64,000 nucleotides of DNA from Halorarum salinum (GTDB taxonomy: Archaea > Halobacteriota > Halobacteria > Halobacteriales > Haloferacaceae). Under the pieces are notes generated by a model. The model was given only the letters and a program-made list of their open reading frames with translations, was not told the origin of the DNA and searched no databases. Shown here piece after piece: positions 34,397 through 43,414 of the stretch. Where the stretch lies: assembly GCF_013402875.1 (NCBI RefSeq), contig NZ_CP058579.1:2480001-2544000 (forward strand). Reading direction: 5' to 3'. A program made the position numbers and the translations under genes. Every line of letters starts with the position of its first letter. Positions within the stretch are counted from its first letter, which is position 1.

Positions 34397-35227
34397 ATGC
34401 CAGACAGACGACTCCAGGCCCGGATGCTGGTCTCCGGCGCGATCCTGTTCGGATTCTACGTCCTGCTCGCGAAGTTCGTGCTCGTCCCCCTGTTCGGACT
34501 GGGCGTCGCCGTCGCGGGAAGCGGCCTCCTCGTCGTCGGCCAGTACGTCCTCGGGAAGAAACTCGCCCTCTGGCGTGTCGATGCGAGGGAACTCTCCCGC
34601 GAGGAGTACCCCGAGGTGTACGATCGGTTCGAGCGACTCTGTGCCGACCGGGAGTTCCCCCGACCGGAACTGCTGGTCGGCGAGATGGGCACGCCCAACG
34701 CGTTCGCCGTCGGCCGGCGGGGCGCCGGCGTGGTCGTCGTCAGCGAACTCATGCTCGAACTGCTCGACCCCGACGAGGTGGAGGCGGTGCTCGCACACGA
34801 ACTGGCCCACGTCGACAACCGCGACGTCGTGATGCTGCTGCTCGGCCAGTCGGTCGCGACGCTGGTCGGACTCACCGTCTTCTTCGTCGTGGACCTGCTC
34901 GCCGACGAGGTGCCGGGCGGGTTCCTCGTCGCGTGGGTCGTCTCCGTGCTCGCCCAGCTGCTCGTGATGACCTTCGTCTTCGCGATCTCGCGCTACCGGG
35001 AGTTCGTCGCCGACCGCGAGGCCGCCGAGGCGACCGACCCCGCGACGATGGCGTCGGCGCTCGCGACCATCGAGGCGGTCGGGACCCACGAGCGGGCGGC
35101 CGACGTCGACGACTCGGTCGCAGCGCTGTGCATCTTCGGCGGGAAGCGAGGGCTCCTCGCGGCGCTGTTCTCGACGCACCCGTCGACCGAGAAGCGGATC
35201 GCGAAACTCGACGCGATGATGGACTGA
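34397..35227 (+). CDS. htpX: M48 family membrane metalloprotease (HtpX-like)
   Basis: The 276-residue protein has two hydrophobic segments near the N-terminus (about residues 10-50), the zinc-binding HELAH motif near residue 135 (VEAVLAHELAHVDNRD), two further hydrophobic segments (about 150-200) and the third ligand Glu in SRYREFVADREAAEAT. HtpX-type proteases degrade damaged membrane proteins on the cytoplasmic side. The C-terminal TFSTHPSTEKRIAKL-like stretch (LFSTHPSTEKRIAKLDAM) matches the family end. Several HtpX copies are typical in haloarchaea, so the numbered paralogue cannot be fixed. Confidence 0.92.
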   Translation: MPDRRLQARMLVSGAILFGFYVLLAKFVLVPLFGLGVAVAGSGLLVVGQYVLGKKLALWRVDARELSREEYPEVYDRFERLCADREFPRPELLVGEMGTPNAFAVGRRGAGVVVVSELMLELLDPDEVEAVLAHELAHVDNRDVVMLLLGQSVATLVGLTVFFVVDLLADEVPGGFLVAWVVSVLAQLLVMTFVFAISRYREFVADREAAEATDPATMASALATIEAVGTHERAADVDDSVAALCIFGGKRGLLAALFSTHPSTEKRIAKLDAMMD

Positions 35228-35251
35228 CCCCGACCCGACCGACGGCCTCCC

Positions 35252-36547
35252 TTACTCGCCGCGCAGTTCTTCCGTGTGGTCGATCCGCCGCCGGACCAGG
35301 TCGGCGGTCCCGATGTCGTGTCTGACGTGGAACCCCTCGCCCGCGGCCGCCAGCGCCGACTCCGCCTCCTCCTCGGCCGCCGCGATGGAGTCGCCGCGGC
35401 CGACGACCGCGAACGAGCGCGACGTCGTCGTGTACAGGCCGTCGTCGCGCTCGTCGACGCTGGCGTAGAAGAGGAGCGCCTCCCCCGCCGCCTCCTCGTC
35501 GACCTCGATGCGCGCGCCCGCCTCCGGGTCGGTCGGGTAGCCGGCCGGGACGGCGTACTTGCAGACGGTCGCCTCGCCGGAGAACGAAAGCTCCGGGAGC
35601 GGGTCGCCGTCGCGCGCCGCGGTCAGCACGTCGAGGAACGGCGTCTCGAGGGCGGGCAGCGTGTTCGTCGCCTCCGGGTCGCCGAAGCGGGCGTTGAACT
35701 CGACGACCTTCGGCCCGTCCGCGCCGAGCATGAACTGCCCGTAGAGGACGCCCTTGTAGTCGGGGAGGGCGTCGACGACCGCCTCGAGCACCGCGACCGC
35801 GTCCCCGTAGTCGGACTCGGTCATGAACGGGAGCGTCCGGCCGGTGTCGGAGTAGCTCCCCATCCCGCCGGTGTTCGGCCCCTCGTCGCCCTCGTAGGCC
35901 CGCTTGTGGTCCTGGACCGCGGGGGTGACGCGTAACTCGCCGTTCGCCACGAACGCCTGCACCGTGAACTCCTCGCCGATCAGGCGCTCCTCCACCACCC
36001 ACTGGTCGTGGTCGCTCCCCCGAACGTACTCGGCCGCCTCCCCGTGGGTCACCTGGTCGCCCGTGACGCGGACGCCCTTGCCGCCGGTGAGCCCGATCGG
36101 TTTCACCGCGACGTCGTCCCCGGCTTCGCCGACCTCCTCGACGTACGCGGCCGCGGCCCCGGCGTCCTCGAACGTCTCGAAGCCGGGACAGCCTGGGATC
36201 GACTCCCCGCGCATGAACCGGCGCTGGAACGCCTTGTCGGTCTCCAGTCGCGCCTCGGCGGCCCGAGGGCCGAACGTGTAGACCCCCGCGTCGTCCAGCG
36301 CGTCCGCCACGCCCGCTTCGAGGGCGGACTCCGGGCCGACGACCGCCAGGTCGGCGCCGACCTGCCCGGCGTACGAGACGATGCCGTCGGCGTCGCGCTC
36401 GCCCGCCGTCTCGAAGCCGTCCGCCAGGGCGGCGATGCCGGGGTTGCGGTTGCTCGCGCACGCGAAGAGGTTGCAGTCGTCGGCCAGCGCGCGGGCGATG
36501 GCGTGCTCCCTGCCGCCGCCGCCCACGAGCAGCACCGTCTCGGTCAT
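35252..36547 (-). CDS. purD: Phosphoribosylamine--glycine ligase
   Basis: The 431-residue ATP-grasp enzyme makes glycinamide ribonucleotide in purine biosynthesis. The N-terminal domain begins VLLVGGGGREHAIARAL; the ATP-grasp part contains VAVKPIGLTGGKGVRV and EERLIGEEFTVQAFV; the metal/phosphate site PNTGGMGSYSDTG and the closing strand KVVEFNARFGDPEATNTLP follow. All typical PurD blocks are present in order and length fits. It is monocistronic between htpX (convergent) and the DUF255 gene (divergent, 227 bases). Confidence 0.96.
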   Translation of the reverse strand: MTETVLLVGGGGREHAIARALADDCNLFACASNRNPGIAALADGFETAGERDADGIVSYAGQVGADLAVVGPESALEAGVADALDDAGVYTFGPRAAEARLETDKAFQRRFMRGESIPGCPGFETFEDAGAAAAYVEEVGEAGDDVAVKPIGLTGGKGVRVTGDQVTHGEAAEYVRGSDHDQWVVEERLIGEEFTVQAFVANGELRVTPAVQDHKRAYEGDEGPNTGGMGSYSDTGRTLPFMTESDYGDAVAVLEAVVDALPDYKGVLYGQFMLGADGPKVVEFNARFGDPEATNTLPALETPFLDVLTAARDGDPLPELSFSGEATVCKYAVPAGYPTDPEAGARIEVDEEAAGEALLFYASVDERDDGLYTTTSRSFAVVGRGDSIAAAEEEAESALAAAGEGFHVRHDIGTADLVRRRIDHTEELRGE

Positions 36548-36774
36548 GGTCGGAGTCGGTACGCACAGGGGTGTAAAACTTGCTCTCCGACCCGCGTTAT
36601 GTGTGCACGTTGATGTGGTGGACGTGGTCCGCTCGCGCGGACGCTCGGGTCACGCTCGACCGCCGCCCGCCAACCGTTCGCCCGCCAACCGTCCGATCGA
36701 CTGCCTACCGTCCGACCGACGACCGCGACCACCCGACCGCCCATCTTTTCCGCTGGGCGCCCGACCTAGCCGAC

Positions 36775-38943
36775 ATGACCGATCCGACGGCGCGGAACAG
36801 GCTGGACGAGGAGGCCAGCCCGTACCTCCGCCAGCACGCCGACAACCCCGTCAACTGGCAGCCGTGGGACGAGGCGGCCCTCGAGGCCGCGCGGGAGCGT
36901 GACGTCCCGCTGTTCCTCTCGGTCGGCTACTCCGCTTGCCACTGGTGTCACGTGATGGAGGAGGAGTCGTTCGAGGACGACGCCGTCGCCGAGGTGCTGA
37001 ACGACTCGTTCGTCCCCGTGAAGGTGGACCGCGAGGAGCGCCCCGACCTCGACCGGGTGTACCAGACGGTCTGCCAGCTGGTGAGCGGCCGCGGCGGCTG
37101 GCCGCTCTCCGTCTGGCTCACGCCCGAGGGGGAGCCGTTCTACGTCGGGACGTACTTCCCGAGGGAGGGCCGGCGGGGGATGCCCGGCTTCCTCGACGTC
37201 TGCCGGAACGTCGCCGACTCGTGGGCCGACCCGGAGCAGCGCGCCGAGATGGAGAACCGGGCCGAGCAGTGGACCGCAGCCGTGACCGACGAACTGGAGG
37301 AGACGGGGTCCGCGGACGAACCCGCGGGCGTCGAGACCGCCGACGGCGCGGACGCGACGCCGGACGGAACTGACCCCGGAACTCCGCCCGGGGACGAACT
37401 CCTCGACGACGCGACGACCGCGGCGGTTCGGAGCGCCGACCCCGAACACGGCGGGTTCGGTCACGGGGGCCCGAAGTTCCCGCAGCCGGAACGGATCGAC
37501 CTCCTCCTGCGTTCGTCCGCGCGCTCGGGCCGCGAGGAGCCGCTCGACGCGGCGCTCCGGGCGCTCGACGCGATGGCGAACGGCGGGCTCTACGACCACG
37601 TCGGCGGCGGCTTCCACCGCTACTGCACCGATCGCGAGTGGGTCGTCCCCCACTTCGAGAAGATGCTGTACGACAACGCGGAGCTCCCGCGGGTCTACCT
37701 CGACGCCTACCGGCTCACCGGCCGAACCCGGTACGCCGTCGTCGCCCAGGAGACGCTCGCGTTCGTGTCGCGGGAGCTCACCCACCCCGACGGCGGGTTC
37801 TACGCCACGCTCGACGCGGACTCCGGGGAGGGCGAGGGTGCCTACTACGTCTGGACGCCCGACGCCGTCCGCGAGGCAGTCGACGACGACCTCACGGCGG
37901 ACCTGCTGTGTGACCGCTACGGCGTGAGCCGGTCCGGGAACTTCGAGGGCGGACGGTCCGTGCTCACGGTCTCGACCGACGTCGAGACGCTGGCCGCCGA
38001 GTACGACCTCGACGAGGACGAGGTACGCGGCCGGCTGACGGACGGTCGGCTCGACATGCTCGAGGCGCGTTCCGAGCGGGAGCGCCCCCCGCGGGACGAG
38101 AAGGTGCTCCCCGGGTGGAACGGGCTGATGATCTCGGCGTTCGCCGCGGGCGGGTGGGCGCTCGGCGAGGGGCTCGCGACGCACGCGACGGACGCGCTCT
38201 CGTTCGTCCGCGAGCACCTCTGGGACGGCGAGCGGCTCTCCCGGCGGTACATCGATGGGGACGTGAAGGGCCAGGGGTACCTCGAGGACTACGCGTTCCT
38301 CGCCCGGGGCGCGTTCGACACCTACGGGCTGACCGGCGACGTGACGCACCTCTCGTTCGCGCTCGATCTCGCGCGAGTGATCCGCGAGGCGTTCTACGAC
38401 GCCGACGCGGGCACCGTCTACGCGACGCCGGCAGACGGCGAGGAGCTGGTGGCGCGACCCCAGGAGCCGACGGACCAGTCGACGCCCTCCAGCCTCGGCG
38501 TGGCGACGTCGCTGCTGCTCGACCTCCACGGGTTCGCCCCCGACGAGGGGTTCGAGGACGTCGCGGCCGACGTGCTCGCGACCTACGACTCGCGGGTCCG
38601 CGCGAGTCCGCTCGAACACGCGACCCTCGCGATGACGGCCGCCAAGCGTGCCCGGGGTCCGCTCGAACTGACGCTCGCCGCCGACGAACTGCCGGCCGAG
38701 TGGCGCGACACCGTCGGGGGTCGCTACCTCCCGGGGGCGGTCGTCGCCCCCAGGCCCGCCGACGAGGCGGGGCTCGACGGCTGGCTCGGCGAGCTAGGGC
38801 TGTCGGAGGCGCCGCCGGTGTGGGCGAACCGCGGCGCCCGCGACGGCGAGCCGACCGCGTACGTCTGCGAGAACTACACGTGCTCGCCGCCGAACCACGA
38901 GCTGCGGGCGGCCCTCGAATGGGCGAGCGAGCGGGAGGAGTGA
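36775..38943 (+). CDS. Thioredoxin-fold DUF255 protein (YyaL/SPATA20 family)
   Basis: The 722-residue protein has an N-terminal thioredoxin-like DUF255 domain (residues about 5-170) with CHWCH in SACHWCHVMEEESFEDDAVA and VKVDREERPDLDRVY, then an alpha/alpha toroid similar to six-hairpin glycosidases (KMLYDNAELPRVYLDAYRLT, LPGWNGLMISAFAAGGWALG). Biochemical activity of this family is not established; a redox or sugar-epimerase-like function has been proposed. A Gly/Asp-rich insertion (about 185-210) is haloarchaeal. The start at 36775 is the first Met before conserved sequence; upstream in-frame codons look non-coding. Confidence 0.92.
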   Translation: MTDPTARNRLDEEASPYLRQHADNPVNWQPWDEAALEAARERDVPLFLSVGYSACHWCHVMEEESFEDDAVAEVLNDSFVPVKVDREERPDLDRVYQTVCQLVSGRGGWPLSVWLTPEGEPFYVGTYFPREGRRGMPGFLDVCRNVADSWADPEQRAEMENRAEQWTAAVTDELEETGSADEPAGVETADGADATPDGTDPGTPPGDELLDDATTAAVRSADPEHGGFGHGGPKFPQPERIDLLLRSSARSGREEPLDAALRALDAMANGGLYDHVGGGFHRYCTDREWVVPHFEKMLYDNAELPRVYLDAYRLTGRTRYAVVAQETLAFVSRELTHPDGGFYATLDADSGEGEGAYYVWTPDAVREAVDDDLTADLLCDRYGVSRSGNFEGGRSVLTVSTDVETLAAEYDLDEDEVRGRLTDGRLDMLEARSERERPPRDEKVLPGWNGLMISAFAAGGWALGEGLATHATDALSFVREHLWDGERLSRRYIDGDVKGQGYLEDYAFLARGAFDTYGLTGDVTHLSFALDLARVIREAFYDADAGTVYATPADGEELVARPQEPTDQSTPSSLGVATSLLLDLHGFAPDEGFEDVAADVLATYDSRVRASPLEHATLAMTAAKRARGPLELTLAADELPAEWRDTVGGRYLPGAVVAPRPADEAGLDGWLGELGLSEAPPVWANRGARDGEPTAYVCENYTCSPPNHELRAALEWASEREE

Positions 38944-39038
38944 CCCGCACGCGGCTCGACCGGGGGACGGGCCCCCACCGACGCCGAGCTACGGGGTGAG
39001 ACGGCCGCTCGCACCCGTACGACGGCCACTTCGTGATG

Positions 39039-39046
39039 TTTAAGTA
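39039..39046 (+). promoter_or_regulatory. TATA-like box ahead of tRNA-Ser and the ribosomal operon
   Basis: tttaagta is the strongest AT-rich box in this gap. It lies about 100 bases before tRNA-Ser, which would give a leader of about 75 bases before the mature tRNA, and it could drive the tRNA plus rps13 together. Confidence 0.4.
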
Positions 39047-39143
39047 GGGTTCCCGTCTTGTACCGAACGGAGATACTGCAGGGGTGATCGGACCCCGAGT
39101 CCCGGGCGCGGACGCTCGAAGGGCGACGATACTGAACGCAGGT

Positions 39144-39227
39144 GTTGCGGTAGCCAAGCCTGGCCCAAGGCGCTGGGTTGCTAACTCAGTGGCGCAAGCC
39201 TCCGGGGTTCGAATCCCCGCCGCAACG
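39144..39227 (+). tRNA. tRNA-Ser (GCT)
   Basis: The 84-base type II tRNA has acceptor GTTGCGG paired with CCGCAAC and discriminator G. The anticodon stem CTGGG/CTCAG (one G-T) encloses TTGCTAA with anticodon GCT at 39180-39182, and a long variable arm follows. It lies 21 bases before the rps13 start and probably shares a transcript, as is common in haloarchaea. Confidence 0.96.
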
Positions 39228-39248
39228 CTGTCCAGCCACCAAAAAGAC

Positions 39249-39788
39249 ATGAGTGCAGAAGAACCAGAGGACGCGTCAGACGGCGAGGAGGAGGAGGACC
39301 TCCAGTACTTCGTCCGGATCGGCCAGACCGACCTGGACGGGACCAAGTCCGTCGAACGCAGCCTCACGGAGATGAAGGGTATCGGCCAGCGGACGGCGCG
39401 ACTCGTCGCCGAGACCGCCGACGTGGACCGTACGGCCACGTTCGGACTGCTCGGCGAGGAGGAGATCGACGGCGTCGTCGACGTCGTCGAGAACCTCGAG
39501 GACCACGTCCCGTCGTGGATGGTCAACCGGCAGAAGGACTTCTTCACCGGCGAGACCACCCACAGGACGGGCGGTGACCTCCAGGAGAAGCGTCGCCACG
39601 ACATCAACCGCATGAAGATGATCGACTCCTACAAGGGAGTCCGACACAAGCGCGGACAGAAGGTCCGCGGTCAGCGGACCAAGTCCACGGGGCGGTCCGA
39701 GGGCACCATCGGCGTCAACGTCGAGGAGATCCGCGAGGAGGCGGCCGAGGAGGCCGCCGCCGAGGAAGAGGAGGGTGACCTCGAATGA
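39249..39788 (+). CDS. rps13: 30S ribosomal protein S13 (uS13)
   Basis: The 179-residue head protein of the small subunit has the uS13 core LQYFVRIGQTDLDGTKSVERSL then MKGIGQRTARLVAETADVD, and the C-terminal rRNA-binding SYKGVRHKRGQKVRGQRTKSTGR. An acidic N-terminal leader (residues 1-17) and an acidic Glu/Ala-rich C-terminal tail are haloarchaeal additions. It heads the S13-S4-S11-RpoD operon and overlaps rps4 by 4 bases (ATGA). Confidence 0.97.
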   Translation: MSAEEPEDASDGEEEEDLQYFVRIGQTDLDGTKSVERSLTEMKGIGQRTARLVAETADVDRTATFGLLGEEEIDGVVDVVENLEDHVPSWMVNRQKDFFTGETTHRTGGDLQEKRRHDINRMKMIDSYKGVRHKRGQKVRGQRTKSTGRSEGTIGVNVEEIREEAAEEAAAEEEEGDLE

Positions 39789-40309
39789 CGACCGGCAACT
39801 CCACCAAGCGATACGAGACGCCGAACCACCCGTACCAGGGCGAGCGCATCGCACAGGAGTCGGACCTGCTCGGTCGCTACGGCCTGAAGAACAAGGAGGA
39901 ACTCTGGCGCGCGCAGTCGGAACTGCGCGACTACCGCCGCGAGGCCCGGCGCCTCATCGGCGACGCGCAGGGCGACGTCGAGGTCGCGGGCGAGGCCGGC
40001 GAGGAGTTCGTCGACCGCCTGCGCCGCTACGGCATCCTGAGCGAGAACGACGGGATCACCGAGGTGCTGTCGCTCGACGTCACCGACGTGCTCGAGCGCC
40101 GCCTCCAGACGGTCGCCTACCGCAAGGGCGTCGGCCACACGCCCAAGCAGGCGCGCCAGTTCATCGTCCACGGCCACGTGACCGTCGACGACGCGCGCGT
40201 CACGCGGCCGTCCTACCAGGTACCGACCGCCGAGGAGGACTTCGTCTCCTTCGACGAGACGAGCCCCCTCGCGGACGAACTCCACCCCGAACGCGCGGAG
40301 GGTCAGTAA
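39785..40309 (+). CDS. rps4: 30S ribosomal protein S4 (uS4)
   Basis: The 174-residue protein nucleates 30S assembly on 16S rRNA. The archaeal N-terminus (KRYETPNHPYQGERIAQES) and the S4 RNA-binding domain (LERRLQTVAYRKGVGHTPKQARQFIVHGHV, about residues 103-135) are clear. Its stop TAA directly abuts the rps11 start, with the two genes adjacent without a gap. Confidence 0.97.
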   Translation: MTTGNSTKRYETPNHPYQGERIAQESDLLGRYGLKNKEELWRAQSELRDYRREARRLIGDAQGDVEVAGEAGEEFVDRLRRYGILSENDGITEVLSLDVTDVLERRLQTVAYRKGVGHTPKQARQFIVHGHVTVDDARVTRPSYQVPTAEEDFVSFDETSPLADELHPERAEGQ

Positions 40310-40714
40310 ATGAGCGAATCAGAGAACACGCCACAGGGCGAGGGCACGTGGGCCATCGCCAACGTCTTCGCATCGTTCAACAACACGCTCATCACCGTCA
40401 CGGACGTCACGGGTGCCGAGACGCTCGTGAAGTCCTCCGGCGGCGCCGTCGTGAAGCAGAACCGCGACGAGGCGTCGCCGTACGCCGCGATGCAGATGGC
40501 CGAGGGGGTCGCCGAGGACCTGCTCGCCCAGGGCATCGAGGGCGTCCACGTCCGCGTGCGCGGCCCCGGCGGGAACGCACAGAAGTCCCCCGGGCCGGGC
40601 TCGCAGGCGACCATCCGGGCGCTCGCGCGCGCCGGGCTTGAGATCGGCCGCATCGAGGACGTGACTCCCATCCCGCACGACGGCACGCGGGCGCCGAAGA
40701 AGAACCGGCTGTAA
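40310..40714 (+). CDS. rps11: 30S ribosomal protein S11 (uS11)
   Basis: The 134-residue platform protein has the conserved [19 protein letters not shown] start, the [18 protein letters not shown] helix and the basic end [17 protein letters not shown] with the PHDG loop. The N-terminus is a short Glu/Asn/Thr leader. It directly abuts rps4 and lies 6 bases before rpoD. Confidence 0.97.
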   Translation: MSESENTPQGEGTWAIANVFASFNNTLITVTDVTGAETLVKSSGGAVVKQNRDEASPYAAMQMAEGVAEDLLAQGIEGVHVRVRGPGGNAQKSPGPGSQATIRALARAGLEIGRIEDVTPIPHDGTRAPKKNRL

Positions 40715-40720
40715 CCCACC

Positions 40721-41470
40721 ATGGCAGACGAATTCGACGTGGAGGTAGTCGCCCGGGACGACCGCTCGGCGAGCCTGCTCGTGCGGGGGCTCACGCCCGC
40801 CGTCGCGAACGGCATCCGGCGGAGCGTCCTCGCGGAAGTGCCGACGTTCTCCATCGACACCGTCCGGTTCGTGGAGAACACGTCGGTGATGTTCGACGAG
40901 ATGGTGGCGCTCCGGCTCGGGCTCGTCCCGCTGACGACGCCGCTCGACGACTACGAGATCGGTGAAACCGTCACCGTCGCGCTCGACGTCGAGGGACCGG
41001 CGACGGCTTACTCGGGCGACATCGAGACGTCCGACGAGCGCGTCGTGCCCGCCGACGAGAACGTCCCCATCATCGAACTGAAGGACGGCCAGCGCCTCGA
41101 GTTCGAGGCCGACGCCGTCCTCGACACGGGGAAGAACCACGCCAAGCATCAGGCGGGCGTGGGCATCGGCTACCGCCACCTGCAGCGGGTGGAGGTCGTC
41201 GGCGACGCCGGCGAGTTCGAGGACGAGGAGCCCCGCATCCTCCGCGGCGTCATCGAGACGGAGGACGGCGAGTACGTCCACACGGACGAGTTCGACGCCG
41301 ACCTCACGAACCGCTACCCCGGCAAGGAACTGGAGGTGACCGACGTCCCCGACGCGTTCGTCTTCAACGTGGAGTCGGACGGCTCCCAGGACGTCGACGA
41401 ACTGATCCTCCGCGCGGTCGAGTCGCTGCAGGACCGCGCGGACGAACTGGCAACGAAGGTCGCAGTCTGA
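40721..41470 (+). CDS. rpoD: DNA-directed RNA polymerase subunit D (Rpo3)
   Basis: The 249-residue archaeal RNA polymerase subunit corresponds to eukaryotic Rpb3 and half of bacterial alpha, and forms the assembly platform with subunits L, N and P. The alpha-motif [20 protein letters not shown] (residues about 28-47) and [16 protein letters not shown] are visible. No Fe-S cysteine cluster is seen in the inserted domain, as in other haloarchaea. Position after rps11 is the conserved archaeal order. Confidence 0.96.
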   Translation: MADEFDVEVVARDDRSASLLVRGLTPAVANGIRRSVLAEVPTFSIDTVRFVENTSVMFDEMVALRLGLVPLTTPLDDYEIGETVTVALDVEGPATAYSGDIETSDERVVPADENVPIIELKDGQRLEFEADAVLDTGKNHAKHQAGVGIGYRHLQRVEVVGDAGEFEDEEPRILRGVIETEDGEYVHTDEFDADLTNRYPGKELEVTDVPDAFVFNVESDGSQDVDELILRAVESLQDRADELATKVAV

Positions 41471-41575
41471 GACGACCATGTCCGCATCCCCCACACGAAC
41501 GGCGTTCGCCCCCGCCACGAGCGACGCGTCGGCGACCGCCGTCGCCGCGCCGTCGACGGGTGGGACCGAAAGCCG

Positions 41576-41580
41576 TTTAA
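41576..41580 (+). promoter_or_regulatory. TATA-like box for tRNA-Leu (CAG)
   Basis: tttaa lies 28-32 bases before the tRNA 5' end, matching an archaeal tRNA promoter. Confidence 0.5.
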
Positions 41581-41607
41581 CCGGGGATGCGGTACGACGG
41601 AGTGCCA

Positions 41608-41692
41608 GCAGGGATAGCCAAGTCAGGCCAACGGCGCAGCGTTCAGGGCGCTGTCCTGTAGAGGTCCGCAGGTTCAAATCCTGCTCCCTGCA
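41608..41692 (+). tRNA. tRNA-Leu (CAG)
   Basis: The 85-base type II tRNA has acceptor GCAGGGA paired with TCCCTGC and discriminator A. The anticodon stem CAGCG/CGCTG encloses TTCAGGG with anticodon CAG at 41644-41646. Its body is nearly the same as tRNA-Leu (TAG) at 30723. It interrupts the ribosomal protein cluster between rpoD and rpl18e and has its own TATA-like box. Confidence 0.96.
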
Positions 41693-41780
41693 CTGTCACT
41701 CCGATTCTCTCGCGGCTCCGACGTGGGACCGTCGCTCCGGGACGGAGTCGACCCCCCGCGGAGCCACCACACTCCACTAC

Positions 41781-41786
41781 GGAGGT
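41781..41786 (+). promoter_or_regulatory. Shine-Dalgarno site of rpl18e
   Basis: ggaggt ends 5 bases before the ATG at 41792. It is one of the few clear ribosome-binding sites here and decides the start of rpl18e, which follows a tRNA and therefore has a 5' leader. Confidence 0.7.
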
Positions 41787-41791
41787 TCACT

Positions 41792-42148
41792 ATGAGTAGT
41801 AGCAAGACCAATCCGAGACTTCAGAACCTCATCGCCGAACTGAAGTCGGTCGCGCGCTCGTCCGACGCAGCCGTCTGGCAGGACGTCGCCGACCGGCTCG
41901 AAAAGCCGCGGCGCACGCACGCGGAGGTCAACCTCGGCCGCATCGAGCGGTACGCGAACGAGGACGAGACCGTCGTCGTGCCGGGCAAGGTGCTCGGCTC
42001 GGGCGTGCTCCGCAAGGACGTCACCGTCGCCGCCGTCGACTTCTCCGGCACCGCCGAGACGAAGATCGACCAGGCCGGCCGGGCGATGACGCTAGAGGAA
42101 GCGCTGTCGAACAACCCCAGCGGATCCGACGTACGGGTGATCCGATAA
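41792..42148 (+). CDS. rpl18e: 50S ribosomal protein L18e (eL18)
   Basis: The 118-residue protein has the archaeal eL18 start [20 protein letters not shown], the [13 protein letters not shown] core and the [21 protein letters not shown] end. A ggaggt site 5 bases upstream fixes the start. It overlaps rpl13 by one base (TAATG), indicating translational coupling. Confidence 0.96.
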   Translation: MSSSKTNPRLQNLIAELKSVARSSDAAVWQDVADRLEKPRRTHAEVNLGRIERYANEDETVVVPGKVLGSGVLRKDVTVAAVDFSGTAETKIDQAGRAMTLEEALSNNPSGSDVRVIR

Positions 42149-42627
42149 TGAGCCTCGCCGAGTTCGACGCCGACGTCGTCGTCGACGCGCGGGACTGCAT
42201 CATGGGTCGGGTCGCCTCCGAGGTCGCCCAGCGCGCGCTCGCCGGCGAGCGCGTCGCCGTGGTGAACGCCGAGCGGGCGGTCATCACCGGCAACACGGAG
42301 GCCACGATGGAGACGTACCGCAAGCGCGCGGAGATCGGCTCCGATCGCGGCCCGAACTACCCGAAGCGGCCGGACCGCATCTTCAAGCGGTCCATCCGCG
42401 GGATGGTCCCGTACAAGAAGCCGCGCGGCCGCGAGGCGTTCGAGAACGTCCGCGTGTACGTGGGCAACCCCTTCGAGAAGGGGGCGGCGACCGTGTCGCC
42501 CCGCGGCGACGGCGAGGCCGTCGAGGCCGAGATCCTGGAGGGGACCTCGCTGGACCGCCTGTCGAACATCAAGTTCACGACCCTCGGTGAGATCTCCGAG
42601 GCACTTGGAGCCAAGGTCACATGGTAA
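42148..42627 (+). CDS. rpl13: 50S ribosomal protein L13 (uL13)
   Basis: The 159-residue protein has the core [22 protein letters not shown], the rRNA-binding [23 protein letters not shown] segment and the helical end. It starts in the TAATG overlap with rpl18e and overlaps rps9 by 7 bases. Confidence 0.96.
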   Translation: MSLAEFDADVVVDARDCIMGRVASEVAQRALAGERVAVVNAERAVITGNTEATMETYRKRAEIGSDRGPNYPKRPDRIFKRSIRGMVPYKKPRGREAFENVRVYVGNPFEKGAATVSPRGDGEAVEAEILEGTSLDRLSNIKFTTLGEISEALGAKVTW

Positions 42628-43019
42628 CGAACACGTCAGGGAAGAAGAAGACGGCCGTCGCCCGCGCCACGGTGCGCGAGGGCGAGGGTCGCGTCCGCAT
42701 CGACTCCGAGCCAGTCGAGCTCGCCGAGCCGGAGCAGTCCCGCCTCAAGATGCTGGAGCCGTTCCGCATCGCGGGCGAGGACCTCCGATCGCGAGTCGAC
42801 ATCGACGTAACCGTCAACGGCGGCGGCTACGCCGGGCAGGCCGACGCCGCCCGCACCGCCATCGCGCGGGGGCTCGTCGAGTTCCTCAACGACGCCGAAC
42901 TCCGCGACGCGTTCATGGAGTTCGACCGCTCGCTGCTCGTGAACGACTCGCGACAGTCCGAGCCGAAGAAGTGGGGCGGGCCCGGCGCGCGTGCCCGCTA
43001 CCAGAAGTCGTACCGCTGA
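42621..43019 (+). CDS. rps9: 30S ribosomal protein S9 (uS9)
   Basis: The 132-residue protein has [22 protein letters not shown] at the start, [21 protein letters not shown] in the middle and the basic C-terminal tail [10 protein letters not shown] whose last Arg reaches the P-site tRNA. It is preceded by an overlap with rpl13 and followed after 12 bases by rpoN. Confidence 0.97.
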   Translation: MVTNTSGKKKTAVARATVREGEGRVRIDSEPVELAEPEQSRLKMLEPFRIAGEDLRSRVDIDVTVNGGGYAGQADAARTAIARGLVEFLNDAELRDAFMEFDRSLLVNDSRQSEPKKWGGPGARARYQKSYR

Positions 43020-43031
43020 GGTGGTCCAGCC

Positions 43032-43226
43032 ATGATGATTCCAGTCCGGTGTTTCACGTGCGGCACGGTCATCGGTGAACACTGGGAGGAGTTCAAGGCC
43101 CGCGCCCGCGAGGGCGAGGAGGACCCCGGCGAGGTGCTCGACGACCTCGGGGTCGACCGGCACTGCTGCCGCCGGATGATGATCTCGCACACCGACCTGG
43201 TGGACGTCGTCTCCCCCTACCAATGA
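43032..43226 (+). CDS. rpoN: DNA-directed RNA polymerase subunit N (Rpo10)
   Basis: The 64-residue zinc protein corresponds to Rpb10. The unusual CxxC zinc bundle is intact: CFTCG near residue 6 and RHCCRRMM near residue 44. It overlaps rpoK by 4 bases (ATGA). Confidence 0.97.
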   Translation: MMIPVRCFTCGTVIGEHWEEFKARAREGEEDPGEVLDDLGVDRHCCRRMMISHTDLVDVVSPYQ

Positions 43227-43414
43227 GCGGGAACAGCCCGATCACCCGGTACAACCGGTACGAGAAGGCCCGCATCCTCGGGGCGCGCGCCCTGCAGCTC
43301 GCGTACGGCGCGCCGGTGCTCATCGAGAGCGACCAGTCCGAGCCGATCCTCATTGCGGCCGAGGAGTACGACGCGGGGGTCCTGCCGTTCACGGTCAGGC
43401 GGGAGGGGAAATGA
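43223..43414 (+). CDS. rpoK: DNA-directed RNA polymerase subunit K (Rpo6)
   Basis: The 63-residue protein corresponds to Rpb6/omega and is recognised by [20 protein letters not shown] followed by the conserved [20 protein letters not shown]. It overlaps both neighbours by 4 bases, so rpoN, rpoK and eno are probably translated in sequence. Confidence 0.97.
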   Translation: MSGNSPITRYNRYEKARILGARALQLAYGAPVLIESDQSEPILIAAEEYDAGVLPFTVRREGK